Shown: piece by piece, positions 63,634 through 64,000 of the stretch
Position numbering within the stretch: position 1 is the first letter of the stretch
How the letters are laid out: each line of letters opens with the position of its first letter
Assembly (NCBI RefSeq): GCF_005954645.2
Contig: NZ_CP040695.2
Coordinates: forward strand, 1,302,001 to 1,366,000
Length of the DNA stretch: 64,000 nucleotides
Direction: 5' to 3'
Source of the DNA: Nocardioides sp. S-1144
Lineage (GTDB): Bacteria > Actinomycetota > Actinomycetes > Propionibacteriales > Nocardioidaceae
Notes under the pieces: model-generated
The model's input: only the letters and a program-made list of their open reading frames with translations
What the model was told of the DNA's origin: nothing
The model's database searches: none
Program-made: the position numbers and the translations under genes

Positions 63634-64000
63634 TCAGAGCACCGCGCTGTCGCGCCACAGGGGCCAGAGGTCGGAGTCGAGCTCGTCGCTGCGGTGCCAG
63701 AGCGCCAGGTACACCTGGACGGCGGTGCCCTCGACCGAGCGGTCGCCCTCGACCGGCCCGTCGTGCCGGACGACGACGGGCGGCTCGTCGCTCACCCGCA
63801 CGGTGTAGCCGTGCGCCGCGTCGGTGAGGGTGACGGCGAGGGTGAGCGGCGTCGTGGAGCGCAGCCGGGACCGCGAGCGGGGCACGAAGCCGAGGAGCAG
63901 CTCGTCGACGCCGTCGAGCGCGACGTCGGCGTCGATCCACGTCTCGTCGGCGCGGGGCAGGCGGCCGAGCCGGGCGGCGAGCACGTCGACGGCGTGCACG
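63634..64000 (-). CDS. Maleylpyruvate isomerase (MDMPI)-type mycothiol-dependent protein, C-terminal part (partial)
   Basis: The last about 122 residues of a minus-strand gene running off the window edge. HAVDVLAARLGRLPRADETW followed by DADVALDGVDELLLGF fits the end of the four-helix DinB-like domain and the start of the C-terminal SCP2-like domain of TIGR03083/MDMPI proteins. The remainder (LRSTTPLTLAVTLTDAAHGYTVRVS, VQVYLALWHRSDELD) fits the same domain. Family members use mycothiol or have unknown roles. The metal-binding N-terminus is outside, so activity cannot be judged. Confidence 0.6.
   Translation of the reverse strand, partial: VHAVDVLAARLGRLPRADETWIDADVALDGVDELLLGFVPRSRSRLRSTTPLTLAVTLTDAAHGYTVRVSDEPPVVVRHDGPVEGDRSVEGTAVQVYLALWHRSDELDSDLWPLWRDSAVL

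Overview
The window is about 73% G+C and densely coded, with third-position G/C bias, many GTG starts, 4-base start/stop overlaps and numerous apparently leaderless genes. Gene content points to an actinobacterium, most likely a Nocardioidaceae (Nocardioides-like) chromosome: fused CofG/CofH FbiC and F420 enzymes, monomeric NADP isocitrate dehydrogenase, a perM-purN-purH block, folD followed by a DUF3017 gene, a DUF222/HNH protein, GPGG-motif and DUF5709 small proteins, and a mycothiol-dependent maleylpyruvate-isomerase-type protein. The genus is inferred from gene content, not from a search. I saw no rRNA, tRNA, CRISPR array, phage or insertion sequence; most of it reads as core chromosome.

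Layout. 1-0.7 kb: end of a probable dipeptide epimerase and an NlpC/P60 peptidase (murein peptide recycling). 0.7-7.5 kb: AidB-type acyl-CoA dehydrogenase and a sulfatase (minus), divergent from an aldehyde dehydrogenase-GMC oxidoreductase pair. 7.7-13.3 kb: guaA, a cation/proton antiporter, a DUF222/HNH nuclease behind a DNA-damage-type promoter, then a DUF5709 gene and a VOC gene diverging from a 21-base gap, and a 53-residue membrane protein. 13.4-26.5 kb: fbiC, an MMPL exporter, two acyl-CoA synthetases, a methyltransferase, an acyl-CoA dehydrogenase with a divergent MerR regulator, an F420-dependent LLM oxidoreductase and NADPH:F420 reductase. This is a lipid and F420 redox neighbourhood. 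26.5-30 kb: a heterodimeric ABC exporter. 30-34.4 kb: YbaK-type protein, small membrane protein and PspC/toastrack protein (minus), divergent from a PspC-domain histidine kinase and its LuxR-type response regulator. 34.5-41 kb: PcrA helicase, M23 peptidase, sucCD. 41-45.1 kb: two lipoproteins and a membrane-anchored sigma-factor fusion. 45.2-51.4 kb: perM, purN, ZTP riboswitch, purH, MFS transporter, folD, DUF3017. 51.5-56.2 kb: mdh, aquaporin, icd. 56.4-64 kb: a single-chain ABC exporter, lipoprotein, SRPBCC protein, MFS transporter, tandem GNAT protein and a truncated MDMPI-type gene.

Most unusual elements: (i) at 41-45.1 kb, a sigma factor carrying a transmembrane helix and two extracellular modules that recur in a neighbouring lipoprotein, with near-duplicate leaders before the two lipoprotein genes; (ii) a 26-base perfect palindrome family shared by two intergenic loci 13.5 kb apart; (iii) a PafBC/RecA-independent-type promoter driving the HNH gene; (iv) a symmetric -10 dyad that may start two leaderless mRNAs in opposite directions; (v) complementary loss of ATPase motifs in two ABC exporters. 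All functional statements are inferences from sequence motifs read by eye; no database search was possible.
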